Positions 8,507-16,910 of a DNA stretch of 50,094 bases are shown here, piece by piece. Each line of letters begins with the position of its first letter. The first letter of the stretch is position 1. A program made the translations under genes and the position numbers. Origin of the DNA: Lentzea kentuckyensis (GTDB taxonomy: Bacteria > Actinomycetota > Actinomycetes > Mycobacteriales > Pseudonocardiaceae); the NCBI RefSeq assembly GCF_002150765.1, contig NZ_MUYM01000088.1, forward strand, positions 1-50,094, given 5' to 3'. The notes beneath the pieces were generated by a model that worked only from the letters and a program-made list of their open reading frames with translations, was not told where the DNA came from and ran no database searches.

Positions 8507-10044
8507 CCGCATCCGACAAGTGGCGCAACCCGCTGCGGGACGCGCGCGACAAGCGCATGCCCCGCATCGCGGGCCCGAGCGCGCTGGTCATCTTCGGCGT
8601 CACCGGTGACCTGTCGCGCAAGAAGCTCATGCCCGCGATCTACGACCTCGCGAACCGGGGTCTGCTGCCGCCGGGCTTCGGTCTCGTCGGCTTCGCCCGC
8701 CGTGACTGGGCCGACCAGGACTTCATGAAGGTCGTGCACGACGCGGTGAAGGAGCACGCGCGGACGCCGTTCAACGAGGCGGTCTGGCAGCAGCTCGCCG
8801 AGGGCATCCGGTTCGTGCAGGGCACGTTCGACGACGACCAGTCGTTCGACAACCTCGCGTCGTGCCTCGCGGCTCTGGACGCCGAGCGCGGCACGGGCGG
8901 CAACCACGCGTTCTACCTGTCGATCCCGCCGGGCGCGTTCCCGACGGTGGTCAACCAGCTCAAGCGCGCGGGCCTGGCGCAGACGCAGGCCGACCAGTGG
9001 CGCCGCGTCGTGATCGAGAAGCCGTTCGGTCATGACCTGGCGAGCGCGAAGCAGCTGAACAAGACGGTCAACGAGGTCTTCCCCGAGGAGTCGGTGTTCC
9101 GCATCGACCACTACCTCGGCAAGGAGACCGTGCAGAACATCCTGGCGCTGCGGTTCGCGAACCAGCTGTACGAACCCATCTGGAACTCGAACTACGTCGA
9201 CCACGTGCAGATCACCATGGCCGAGGACATCGGTCTCGGTGGCCGCGCGGGCTACTACGACGGCATCGGCGCGACGCGCGACGTCATCCAGAACCACCTG
9301 CTGCAGCTGCTCGCGCTGATCGCGATGGAGGAGCCGGTCTCCTTCAAGCCGTCGGACCTGCGCGCGGAGAAGGTGAAGATCCTCTCGGCGACGCGGCCCG
9401 CGGGACCGTTCGAGGAGACCACCTCGCGCGGTCAGTACACCGGTGGCTGGCAGGGCGGTCAGAAGGTGCCCGGTCTGCTGGAGGAGGGCGGTTTCTCGCC
9501 CGAGTCGAAGACCGAGACGTTCGGCGCGATCACCTGCGAGGTCAACACCCGCCGCTGGGCCGGGGTGCCGTTCTACCTGCGCACCGGCAAGCGCCTGGGC
9601 CGGCGCGTCACCGAGGTGGCGGTCGTGTTCAAGCGGGCGCCGCACCTGCCGTTCGACGACACCGCGACCGAGGAGCTCGGGCAGAACGCCCTGGTGGTCC
9701 GGGTGCAGCCGGACGAGGGCGTGACGATCCGGTTCGGGTCGAAGGTGCCGGGCAACACCATGGAGGTCCGCGACGTCACGATGGACTTCGGTTACGGCCA
9801 CTCGTTCACCGAGTCGTCGCCGGAGGCCTACGAGCGGCTGCTGCTCGACGTGCTGCTCGGTGAGCCGTCGCTGTTCCCGAAGAACGACGAGGTCGAGCTC
9901 TCCTGGGAGATCCTCGACCCGGTGCTGGAGTTCTGGGCGCGCAAGGACGAACCAGCTTTGGAAAAGTACAAGGCCGGTACGTGGGGGCCGCCGTCGGCGG
10001 ACGCGATGACGGCTCGGACCGGAAGGCACTGGAGGCGTCCGTGA
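8503..10044 (+). CDS. zwf: glucose-6-phosphate 1-dehydrogenase
   Basis: First oxidative step of the pentose phosphate pathway, making 6-phosphogluconolactone and NADPH. The 513-residue protein has the dinucleotide-binding start VIFGVTGDLSRKKLMPAIYDL near residue 30 and the substrate/catalytic motif RIDHYLGKETVQNIL. GTG start overlaps the pgi stop (GTGA at 8503-8506), and its own TGA overlaps the opcA GTG. Normal length. Function is supported by the adjacent opcA and pgl. Confidence 0.97.
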   Translation: MTASDKWRNPLRDARDKRMPRIAGPSALVIFGVTGDLSRKKLMPAIYDLANRGLLPPGFGLVGFARRDWADQDFMKVVHDAVKEHARTPFNEAVWQQLAEGIRFVQGTFDDDQSFDNLASCLAALDAERGTGGNHAFYLSIPPGAFPTVVNQLKRAGLAQTQADQWRRVVIEKPFGHDLASAKQLNKTVNEVFPEESVFRIDHYLGKETVQNILALRFANQLYEPIWNSNYVDHVQITMAEDIGLGGRAGYYDGIGATRDVIQNHLLQLLALIAMEEPVSFKPSDLRAEKVKILSATRPAGPFEETTSRGQYTGGWQGGQKVPGLLEEGGFSPESKTETFGAITCEVNTRRWAGVPFYLRTGKRLGRRVTEVAVVFKRAPHLPFDDTATEELGQNALVVRVQPDEGVTIRFGSKVPGNTMEVRDVTMDFGYGHSFTESSPEAYERLLLDVLLGEPSLFPKNDEVELSWEILDPVLEFWARKDEPALEKYKAGTWGPPSADAMTARTGRHWRRP

Positions 10045-11054
10045 TCATCGACCTGCCCTCGACCACCACTTCCCAGATCAACTCGCGGCTGGTTCGTCTG
10101 CGTGACGAAGGTGGCGCGACCACGCTGGGCCGCGTGCTGACCCTGGTCATCGTGACCGAGGACGGCCAGCGCACCGACGCCGCGATCGACGCGGCCAACG
10201 ACGCCTCGCGCGAACACCCGTGTCGCGTGATCGTCGTGGCCCGCGGCGCTCGTCAGGCCGCACCTCGCCTGGACGCGCAGATCCGCGTCGGTGGCGACGC
10301 TGGTGCGTCCGAGGTCGTTGTTCTTCGTCTGTACGGAGAACTGGCCAAGGAAGGCGCGTCCTGTGTGATGCCGCTGCTCCTGCCGGACACCCCGGTCGTG
10401 GCGTGGTGGCCGTTCGACGCACCGATCTCCCCGTCCAAGGACCCGATCGGCCAGCTCGCGCAGCGCCGCATCACCGACGCGGCCGCGGAGAAGAACCCGA
10501 TCAAGGCCCTGGAGTCCCGCAAGGCGCACTACGCGCCGGGCGACACGGACCTGGCGTGGACGCGGCTGACGTTGTGGCGCGCCATGCTCGCGGCGTCGCT
10601 CGACCTGCCGCCGTACGAGAAGATCGTCGAGGCCGAGGTGACCGGTGAGGCCGACTCGCCGTCCACGGACCTGCTGGCGGCGTGGCTGACGGACAAGCTG
10701 AAGGTGCCCGCGAAGCGCTACAAGGCGACCTCCGGTGAAGGCATCGTGCAGGTCAAGCTGGACCGCGCGTCCGGTGCCGTCGACCTGATCCGCCCGGACG
10801 GCAAGGTGGGCACGCTCTCGCAGCCCGGCCAGCCGTCGCGCCGGGTGGCGTTGCAGCGTCGTTCGGTCCGCGACTGTCTCGCCGAGGAACTGCGCCGGCT
10901 CGACCCCGACGAGGTCTACGCCGCCGCGTTGAAGTCGCTGTCGAAGGTCGCGAAGGGCCGCACGCCCTCCGCGAAGCCCGAGGAGCCCGCTCCGGAGGCC
11001 GCCGCCAACGGCAAGGCGGCGCCGAAGAAGTCCAAGGCGAAGGCGAGTTCGTGA
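10041..11054 (+). CDS. opcA: glucose-6-phosphate dehydrogenase assembly protein
   Basis: OpcA is needed for assembly or redox activation of G6PDH in cyanobacteria and actinobacteria. The 337-residue product begins MIIDLPSTTTSQINSRLVRL with GTG at 10041, inside the GTGA overlap with the zwf stop; an open frame extends 20 codons further upstream, but that part overlaps zwf. Conserved features include TLVIVTEDGQ, the VAWWPFDAPISPSKDPIGQLAQRRITDA block, and a Lys/Ala-rich C-terminal tail of about 30 residues (PAPEAAANGKAAPKKSKAKASS-type composition). Overlaps pgl by 4 bp. Confidence 0.96.
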   Translation: MIIDLPSTTTSQINSRLVRLRDEGGATTLGRVLTLVIVTEDGQRTDAAIDAANDASREHPCRVIVVARGARQAAPRLDAQIRVGGDAGASEVVVLRLYGELAKEGASCVMPLLLPDTPVVAWWPFDAPISPSKDPIGQLAQRRITDAAAEKNPIKALESRKAHYAPGDTDLAWTRLTLWRAMLAASLDLPPYEKIVEAEVTGEADSPSTDLLAAWLTDKLKVPAKRYKATSGEGIVQVKLDRASGAVDLIRPDGKVGTLSQPGQPSRRVALQRRSVRDCLAEELRRLDPDEVYAAALKSLSKVAKGRTPSAKPEEPAPEAAANGKAAPKKSKAKASS

Positions 11055-11830
11055 GCAATCCGCAGGTAGTGGTCCACCGCGACGGCGACCTCCTGGCCGC
11101 CGCCGCGGCGGCGCGCCTGGTCACCCGCATGGTCGACGCCCAGGCCGCCCGCGGCTCCGCGTCGGTCGTGCTGACCGGCGGCCGCACCGGCACCGCCGTG
11201 CTGGAACACCTGAACCGCAACGCCGCCCGTGACGCCGTGGACTGGTCCCGCGTGGACCTGTACTGGGGCGACGAGCGTTTCCTGCCTTCCGGTCACGCGG
11301 AGCGCAACGAGACGCAGGCACGTGCGGCGCTGCTGGACCACGTGCCGGTCGACCCGTCGCGCGTGCACGTGATGGAGCCTTCGGACGGCAAGTTCGGCGA
11401 CGACCCGGAGGCCGCCGCGTCGGCCTACGCGGATCTGCTCGCTTCCCTTGCCCGGCCGGAGGATCACGGCGACGTGCCCACGTTCGACGTGTGCATGCTG
11501 GGCGTCGGCGAAGAGGGTCACGTGGCGTCGGTGTTCCCCGCTTCTCCTGCCGTGTACGAGAAGGAACGGACCGTCGTCGCCGTCCGCAACTGCCCGAAGC
11601 CACCGCCCACGCGCGTGTCGCTGACGTTGTCGTCGGTGCGCCGCGCCCAGGAGGTCTGGCTGATGACCACCGGCGCGGCGAAAGCCGCCGCGGTGGCCAT
11701 GGCTCTCTCGGGCGCGGGCGAGGTCCAGCTGCCGGCCGCGGGTGCCACGGGCCGTCGCCGCACGTTGTGGTTGCTGGACACGGCGGCCGCTTCGGCGGTG
11801 CCGACGTTGTTCAAACCGCCGCTGGCGTGA
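11051..11830 (+). CDS. pgl: 6-phosphogluconolactonase
   Basis: Hydrolyses 6-phosphogluconolactone to 6-phosphogluconate. The 259-residue protein has the family motifs VDLYWGDERFLP near residue 70, HAERNETQARAALLDHVP, and the active-site block MLGVGEEGHVASVFP. It starts with GTG in a 4-bp overlap with opcA. It is the last gene of the pentose phosphate operon; the stop is followed within 6 bp by a large palindromic terminator shared with the convergent M48 gene. Confidence 0.95.
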   Translation: MSNPQVVVHRDGDLLAAAAAARLVTRMVDAQAARGSASVVLTGGRTGTAVLEHLNRNAARDAVDWSRVDLYWGDERFLPSGHAERNETQARAALLDHVPVDPSRVHVMEPSDGKFGDDPEAAASAYADLLASLARPEDHGDVPTFDVCMLGVGEEGHVASVFPASPAVYEKERTVVAVRNCPKPPPTRVSLTLSSVRRAQEVWLMTTGAAKAAAVAMALSGAGEVQLPAAGATGRRRTLWLLDTAAASAVPTLFKPPLA

Positions 11831-11835
11831 TCAGG

Positions 11836-11882
11836 ATGAAGGGTCCCTTCATACACCTCAGGTGGATGAAGGGACCCTTCAT
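11836..11882. terminator. double-palindrome bidirectional terminator between pgl and the M48 gene
   Basis: ATGAAGGGTCCCTTCAT (11836-11852) and its exact reverse complement (11866-11882) flank a short inner stem CACCT-C-AGGTG. Each 17-mer is also self-complementary except at its centre, so the DNA can form either one long hairpin or two short ones. The genes on either side converge here, and the TGA of the M48 gene (11879-11881) lies inside the second copy. Such repeated palindromes serve as bidirectional terminators in related genomes (inference). Confidence 0.8.
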
Positions 11883-12742
11883 CGACGTTGCTGGAGACGG
11901 GTGATCCGCTGCGCACACGACGGGTGCGAGGCCAGCATCCGGGCCCGCAGCCCAGCCCTCGCGCGGATGTCGTCGTGCCCCTCCCGGATCCACCGCTGCA
12001 ACACCTCCAGCAGCCGCGGCCCGTACCCGAGCTCGGCGGCGATCCGGTCCGCGTGCAACTCCGCCCGCCGGCTGGTCAACGCCACCAGCGGCGCGATCAC
12101 CGGCACCAGCAACAGCCACGGACTGGCCAGCACCGCGACAATTCCCAGCGCCACCACGAGAACGACGGACACGATGGCCCCCGTGCCGCCGAACGCCTGC
12201 CCGATTCTGAGCACGACCACCCCGACCAGAACGACCACGAGAATCGTCATCCGCGCGGGCAGCTCGTACCACCACCGCAACAGACTGATCTTCGTGTGCC
12301 CGGCCAGGTGATGCCCGAGCTCGTGCGCCAGCACCGCTTCCAGCTGCTCTCGCGGCAGGCCGAGCGCCGCGGTCGACACCCCGACCACGTGCCCGCCCAC
12401 CGCCATCGCGTTGATCTCCCGGGAGTTCTGGATCCGCAACCAGTACCGGCCTGGATCAACCCCCGCGTTGGCGCACACGTCCTCCAGCAAGGGTTCCAAC
12501 GTCGCGCTTTCCGTTCTGGTGGGCTTCCGAAGCCGGTGTACGACGGCCGCCAGCACTCGATCCGTGGCCGGCACGAACACGATCGCGCCGGAAACCAGCC
12601 ACAGCACCGGGAACAGCCACCACATCTGCTGGCTGACCGCCCGCCCGAGCAACGACACGAGCAGCAAGCTGCTCAACACCGTCGGGACACCGAGCAGGAG
12701 TTCTGCCACGGCGGCAACGTGAAATCGTCGGGATGCGGGCAT
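11879..12742 (-). CDS. M48-family membrane zinc metalloprotease
   Basis: A 287-residue protein with several membrane segments and a cytoplasmic-type HELGHH zinc site at about residues 140-145 (AVLAHELGHHLAGHTK). The third zinc ligand is likely the Glu in RAELHADRIAAELGY near residue 228. This is the HtpX/Ste24-like arrangement, linked in other bacteria to membrane-protein quality control. I chose ATG 12742 because GAGGGG lies 8 bases upstream; an upstream in-frame start at 12817 would run through the repeated 44-bp motif. It is separated from the gene before it by 91 bp containing that motif, so it likely has its own promoter. Confidence 0.85.
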   Translation of the reverse strand: MPASRRFHVAAVAELLLGVPTVLSSLLLVSLLGRAVSQQMWWLFPVLWLVSGAIVFVPATDRVLAAVVHRLRKPTRTESATLEPLLEDVCANAGVDPGRYWLRIQNSREINAMAVGGHVVGVSTAALGLPREQLEAVLAHELGHHLAGHTKISLLRWWYELPARMTILVVVLVGVVVLRIGQAFGGTGAIVSVVLVVALGIVAVLASPWLLLVPVIAPLVALTSRRAELHADRIAAELGYGPRLLEVLQRWIREGHDDIRARAGLRARMLASHPSCAQRITRLQQRR

Positions 12743-12780
12743 CGTCACCACCCCTCGGCGTACGAGCGTTCCAGCCACAA

Positions 12781-12824
12781 CCCGTTTGCGTCCAGCCGAT
12801 TCGCCCGTCCCGCCCAACGTGCCG
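12781..12824 (-). promoter_or_regulatory. 44-bp repeated upstream motif, copy A (before the M48 gene)
   Basis: Read on the minus strand this holds GTTGGGCGG followed by GAATCGGCTGGACGCAAACG, ending 39 bp before the M48 start codon. It matches the copy at 17879-17922 at 37 of 44 positions, in the same orientation and at a similar distance from the start. Position and conservation suggest a shared promoter or operator. The sequence does not show which factor would bind. Confidence 0.6.
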
Positions 12825-12833
12825 CCCGGATGA

Positions 12834-14009
12834 TCAGCCCTTCAGCCGGTTCGCGAGCCGGCGATTGCCTGCCTGTTCGGCCATCGCGGCCGCGTCGCCG
12901 GCCGTGAGTCCGGTGAACCCGAGCTGGGTCCGGAGCCGGGCCAGCCTGCTCTCGATCTGGTCCCGGCTGACCTGCGACCGTGCGGTCACGAAGTAGTCGA
13001 GGCGTTCGAGCAGGGCGCGCCCGCGGACCTGTTCGTCCTGGCACCACACCTGGAAGAAGCCGGTGTTCTGCAGGACGAACGAGCCGAGCCGGTACAGCGC
13101 GACGCCCTTGTCGCCACCGAACGCGGCACCGGGCAGCGTCACGCGCAGCATCCCGCCGGCTGTCCTGGACAGGCGGTAGTCGTCCAAGTCGTTGCGCCGC
13201 AACCAGTCGAGGGCGCGCTGCTGGTCGTCCTGGGCGGACCGGGTCTCGGTCTCCAACACCCCGGCGATCTCCGGAGTGCGTTCGGCGAGCGCGGTCAGGT
13301 CCGGATCGGCCTCGTCGCTCGCCTGGCTGTAGACGAGATACCGCATGCGACGCCCGTCGAGCGCGCGAATGACGTACACCGGCAGGAAAAGCTGCTCCGG
13401 CGCGCACGCCAGACGTGGGTTGTCGATCTGCGCCGGGAGGTTGAACCGGTCCCGATCAGGACTGCTCGCGAGCCGCGGCAGTGCGCCTGGATCGAAGCCC
13501 CTGGCGGTGTACAGGGCCTGGAACGAGCCGAAGCCGGCGTCGATGGGCGCCAGCGTGACCTTGCGGGAGTCGTAGTGCGGGCGGGTCAGCGGCTGCGACT
13601 CCCACCCGTCGAAGTACAGCTTGCGCCGATCCTCCGCCTTGAGCACGTACCGCTTCTGCTCACGGGTGGACCGCAGGCCCAGTGGCGTGAGCGACCAGAC
13701 GCCGTCCGACCACGTGACGTGGCCGATCGCGGCGAGCGCGCGCAACGCCCGGTCGACGATCACCTCGTCCAGCGCGTAGAACCGGGCGAGGCCCGCCGTC
13801 GTCACCAGCCCGCCCTCGGCGATGCCGCGTTCGAGGTACCGGTCGATCAGGTCGTAGTCCTCGGCCTCGGTGACCGTCGACGTGATCGTGACGCACCAGA
13901 CCGGGAACAGCAGGGCGAAGATGCGCGTCGGCGTCGTCCCGCGGGCGAAGGCCGCGTCTTCGAGCACCCGTTGCTCCGGGTACGGGAACAGCTTGGTCCT
14001 GGTGGTCAT
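12834..14009 (-). CDS. unknown protein with a winged-helix-like region, coupled to the helicase gene
   Basis: 391 residues, ATG at 14009 overlapping the helicase TGA by 4 bp, so translation is coupled. Residues 60-120 look like a winged helix: YDLIDRYLERGIAEGGLVTT, ARFYALDEVIVDRALRAL, IGHVTWSDGVWSLTPLGL. The middle is beta-rich (GWESQPLTRPHYDSRK, PEQLFLPVYVIRALDGRRMRYLVY). The last 80 residues are helical and end in an RLARLRTQLGFTGL...RRLANRLKG tail. I see no PLD HKD motif, nuclease motif or membrane segment. I do not recognise the family; context says it works with the helicase and pseudokinase. Confidence 0.8.
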   Translation of the reverse strand: MTTRTKLFPYPEQRVLEDAAFARGTTPTRIFALLFPVWCVTITSTVTEAEDYDLIDRYLERGIAEGGLVTTAGLARFYALDEVIVDRALRALAAIGHVTWSDGVWSLTPLGLRSTREQKRYVLKAEDRRKLYFDGWESQPLTRPHYDSRKVTLAPIDAGFGSFQALYTARGFDPGALPRLASSPDRDRFNLPAQIDNPRLACAPEQLFLPVYVIRALDGRRMRYLVYSQASDEADPDLTALAERTPEIAGVLETETRSAQDDQQRALDWLRRNDLDDYRLSRTAGGMLRVTLPGAAFGGDKGVALYRLGSFVLQNTGFFQVWCQDEQVRGRALLERLDYFVTARSQVSRDQIESRLARLRTQLGFTGLTAGDAAAMAEQAGNRRLANRLKG

Positions 14010-16900
14010 CCGAGCTTCCCGATGATCTCGTCGTACTGCCTGATGTCGCCGTGCCGCGCGACGTGGTCCCGCATCCGGCGCGCCAGGTCCCGGAACCCGT
14101 CGTCGCGGGCCGCTGTCAGGGTGTTCAGGTCACCGACCAGCACGAGCTGGTGCTTGGCTCGGGTGAACGCCACGTTGGCGCGCCGCAACTCCCGGAGGAA
14201 ACCGACGTGGCCGTCGGGGTTGCTGCGGGTGAACCCGTACAGGATCACGTCGCGCTCGCCGCCCTGGAAGGAGTCGACCGTGCCGACGTTCAGCTTCACC
14301 TTCTCCTCGTCGCCCAGCACGGCGAGCAGCGCGGTGGTGATCGCCTTGACCTGAGCCCGATACGGCACGATGACCGCCCACTCCGCTCCACGTCCGTCGT
14401 AGTACTCGGCGAGTTTGCTCAGCAGCCGTGCCTCCGCCGGGTTGTGACAGCCGCGGACACCGCGTTCGCGTTCGGCGACAGGCCGTTCCCCGCGCTGGGC
14501 CTGCGGCAGCCGCGAGGTGTCGACGAACGCGAACGCGCCGCGGAACAACGGATCGTCGTGCACGCGGTCGACGTCCGTGTGGAGCATGCCGCGGTAGAAC
14601 GACTCCGAGATGAACTCGGCGATGACCGCGGGCATCCGGCGCTGGCGGGTCAGCGGCACCACGTTCGCGCCGGGGAACCCGTCGACCGCCAGCTCGAGCG
14701 CGCTCTTCGCGAGCAGCCGCCGGATCGTCGGGTCGCCCACCTCCTTGCCCCACGTCTCGACCTCCGAGTCGAGGAACGGCGGCAGCTGCTGGTGATCACC
14801 GACCAGGACCGCTCGCCGGGCACGGACCAGCGGCACGAGCACGTCCGCCATGCCGATCTGGCCGGCCTCGTCGACGATCGCCAGCTCGAAGTCCACATCG
14901 GACAGTTCGGGCCGCGACGCCGCGCCGATCGCGGTGCACGCGATCACGTCCGCGTACCGGATCAGCTCGGGGTGCAGCTGCCTGGTCGCGCCGCCGACCT
15001 CCTCACGCCACTGCGCGAGCAACTGGGACCGGTTGCGCAGCAACGGCATTCGCTCGGTCGTCCAGGCCAGGAGAGCCCGCAGGTCGTCCGCGACGGCCTC
15101 GTCGCGCACCTGTGGTGGCGCGTCGAACGCGCTCACCGCGTGACGGGTGGCGTGCGCGGCGGTCAACGCCTCGGCGCGAGCCTCCCCCGTTCGCTGTTCC
15201 CACGCGGTGAGGTCCGCGTGCGCGGCCTGGACGAACGGAACCTCCCGGGTGGCCTCGCCGAGGCGCTGCTCGGCCACCGCGAGCTCCTGCCGTTGCCGCT
15301 CGACCGCCGCGGCCAGCTGCTCGAGCCTCGCCCGCAGAGTCCGCAACCGCTTGTCGCACAACGACGCGAACAGCCCGCCCAGCGCGGTCCGCCACCGGCC
15401 GTACCGCTCCCCCGCCCGGCTCACCCTGGCCAGCTTGCGGGACATCGTGACGTGCCCGGCGGCGATTTCGTCCACTGTGGACGTCAGTGCGCCTCCCGCG
15501 GCACGCTGCGCTTCCCGCAGCCTCGTGCGGGACTGGGCTTCCGCCGCCAGTGCGGCGAAGAAGACCTCGGTGCGGTCGGCGAGCTCGGCCGCCCACTTCT
15601 CGGCGATGTCGAGGTCACCGATGTTCGCCAGCGTGAACTCGGTCTGGTTGAGGATCGTCTGACGCAGTTCCGCCGACTGGCGTTCCAGCAGGTAGGGCTG
15701 CCCCTCCTCGGTCACCACACCCTCGTTGCCCACCCGGACCACGACGAGCCCGCCGGGGATTCGCGCGAGCACGTTGTCGACGGCGCGGTTGGTGTGGGAG
15801 GTGATCAGCACCCGTTGCCGGGGCCGGTGTCCGGCGGCGCCGTGTGCGGCCGCCTGGCAGACCTGGCTGATCACGCGGGTCTTGCCGGTGCCTGGTGGTC
15901 CGAGCACCAGCAGCACGTCCGGCACCGCGAGCGCCTTGCGGAAGGCCAAGAGCTGGTCGTCGTCGAGACCCTCGGTCGGTTCGTCGGCGTGCGGGGCGAA
16001 CGGCCGCACGAGGTGGTCGACGAACGCCGGCAGCAGGTGCGGGTTGAGCGACTGCCCGGCCCGCAGCGTGGCAACGGCTTCGCGCTGCTTGTCGAACACG
16101 ACGGTGCTCGGCGTGACCTCCAGGTCACCGGTCTGTTCGAGCCGCCCGAAGTCCACGGGCTGGTCGAACCGGACCACCACCGCCTGGCCGTCGACCCGCG
16201 TCACCTGACCGCGCTGTTCCGGCTCGCCGCGGACCTGGACGAACGTGTCCTGTTCCGGCACCCTGCCGCCCGCGAGCCGGAACTCGTACATCGAGGCGGC
16301 GCCACGCCTGCGTTCGCCGATGGGGTCGACCCCGCGGTACGGGTACGGTTTCTCGCGCCGCGCCTCGGACATCGTGATCTGCTGGTTGGCCTCGATCATC
16401 GTCGCGACCGTGTCGAGGAACCCCGTGTGCGCGGGGTTCCGCGGGGCAGCGGCCGCGGCCGGCTCCTGGTTGAGGGCCTGCCATCCCGCGAGCACCCGTT
16501 CCCAGTGCGCCGACGCGCCCTGAGGCAGCATCCGGATCTCGAACACCCGGTGCCACGACGGTGGCCGGATGATCAGGCACGCCTGCGCGAGCCGGTGGTG
16601 ATCGCGGATCCGCAGCGGATCGACCGACGCGATCACGTATCCGTCGCGGAACCTGGTCGGGTACAGGCGGAGCACCCACGTCCGGCCGTAGAGGAGCAGA
16701 CTCGGGTCACCGCCCGGCTTGTACGACGGGCTCACCGTCGCCGCCACACCGTCCCGCCGCTGGTTCAGCTCGGCGATCACGTGGTCGAGGCTCGCCGGCA
16801 TGCCGGGATGGTCCTGAGCCCGCGACCGCAGCTGGGCGTCGGTCTTCGCGGACGGCACTAGATGAATGGTCGTGGGCACGACGACCTGGCGGAACGCCAC
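14006..16900 (-). CDS. SF1 helicase of the DNA2/NAM7 (Upf1-like, COG1112) type
   Basis: 964 residues. Helicase motifs in order: Walker A GPPGTGKT (about 334-341), Ia TSHTNRAVDNVL (368-379), DEAGQ Walker B (677-681), VGDHQQLPP (699-707), TRQRRMP (751-757), VGTVDSFQGGERDV (872-885) and RRANVAFTRAK (906-916). A coiled-coil insertion (about 430-600) separates motifs Ia and II, as in many Upf1-like enzymes. The first 250 residues are a separate region without recognised motifs. GTG start at 16900 has AGGGAG 7 bases upstream and lies 10 bp after the pseudokinase stop. DNA or RNA substrate cannot be told. The context resembles a defence or stress module. Confidence 0.93.
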   Translation of the reverse strand: MAFRQVVVPTTIHLVPSAKTDAQLRSRAQDHPGMPASLDHVIAELNQRRDGVAATVSPSYKPGGDPSLLLYGRTWVLRLYPTRFRDGYVIASVDPLRIRDHHRLAQACLIIRPPSWHRVFEIRMLPQGASAHWERVLAGWQALNQEPAAAAAPRNPAHTGFLDTVATMIEANQQITMSEARREKPYPYRGVDPIGERRRGAASMYEFRLAGGRVPEQDTFVQVRGEPEQRGQVTRVDGQAVVVRFDQPVDFGRLEQTGDLEVTPSTVVFDKQREAVATLRAGQSLNPHLLPAFVDHLVRPFAPHADEPTEGLDDDQLLAFRKALAVPDVLLVLGPPGTGKTRVISQVCQAAAHGAAGHRPRQRVLITSHTNRAVDNVLARIPGGLVVVRVGNEGVVTEEGQPYLLERQSAELRQTILNQTEFTLANIGDLDIAEKWAAELADRTEVFFAALAAEAQSRTRLREAQRAAGGALTSTVDEIAAGHVTMSRKLARVSRAGERYGRWRTALGGLFASLCDKRLRTLRARLEQLAAAVERQRQELAVAEQRLGEATREVPFVQAAHADLTAWEQRTGEARAEALTAAHATRHAVSAFDAPPQVRDEAVADDLRALLAWTTERMPLLRNRSQLLAQWREEVGGATRQLHPELIRYADVIACTAIGAASRPELSDVDFELAIVDEAGQIGMADVLVPLVRARRAVLVGDHQQLPPFLDSEVETWGKEVGDPTIRRLLAKSALELAVDGFPGANVVPLTRQRRMPAVIAEFISESFYRGMLHTDVDRVHDDPLFRGAFAFVDTSRLPQAQRGERPVAERERGVRGCHNPAEARLLSKLAEYYDGRGAEWAVIVPYRAQVKAITTALLAVLGDEEKVKLNVGTVDSFQGGERDVILYGFTRSNPDGHVGFLRELRRANVAFTRAKHQLVLVGDLNTLTAARDDGFRDLARRMRDHVARHGDIRQYDEIIGKLG

Positions 16901-16910
16901 AACTGCTCCC

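Noticed and set aside
12742..12817. Longer N-terminus for the M48 protein starting at 12817
   Set aside because: It would translate the repeated 44-bp motif, and the ATG at 12742 has a good GAGGGG site, so the motif is better read as upstream DNA.
14051..16861. Long plus-strand open frame of about 936 codons opposite the helicase
   Set aside because: Antisense shadow of the high-GC helicase gene; composition is Arg/His/Val-rich without motifs, while the minus strand has all SF1 motifs.
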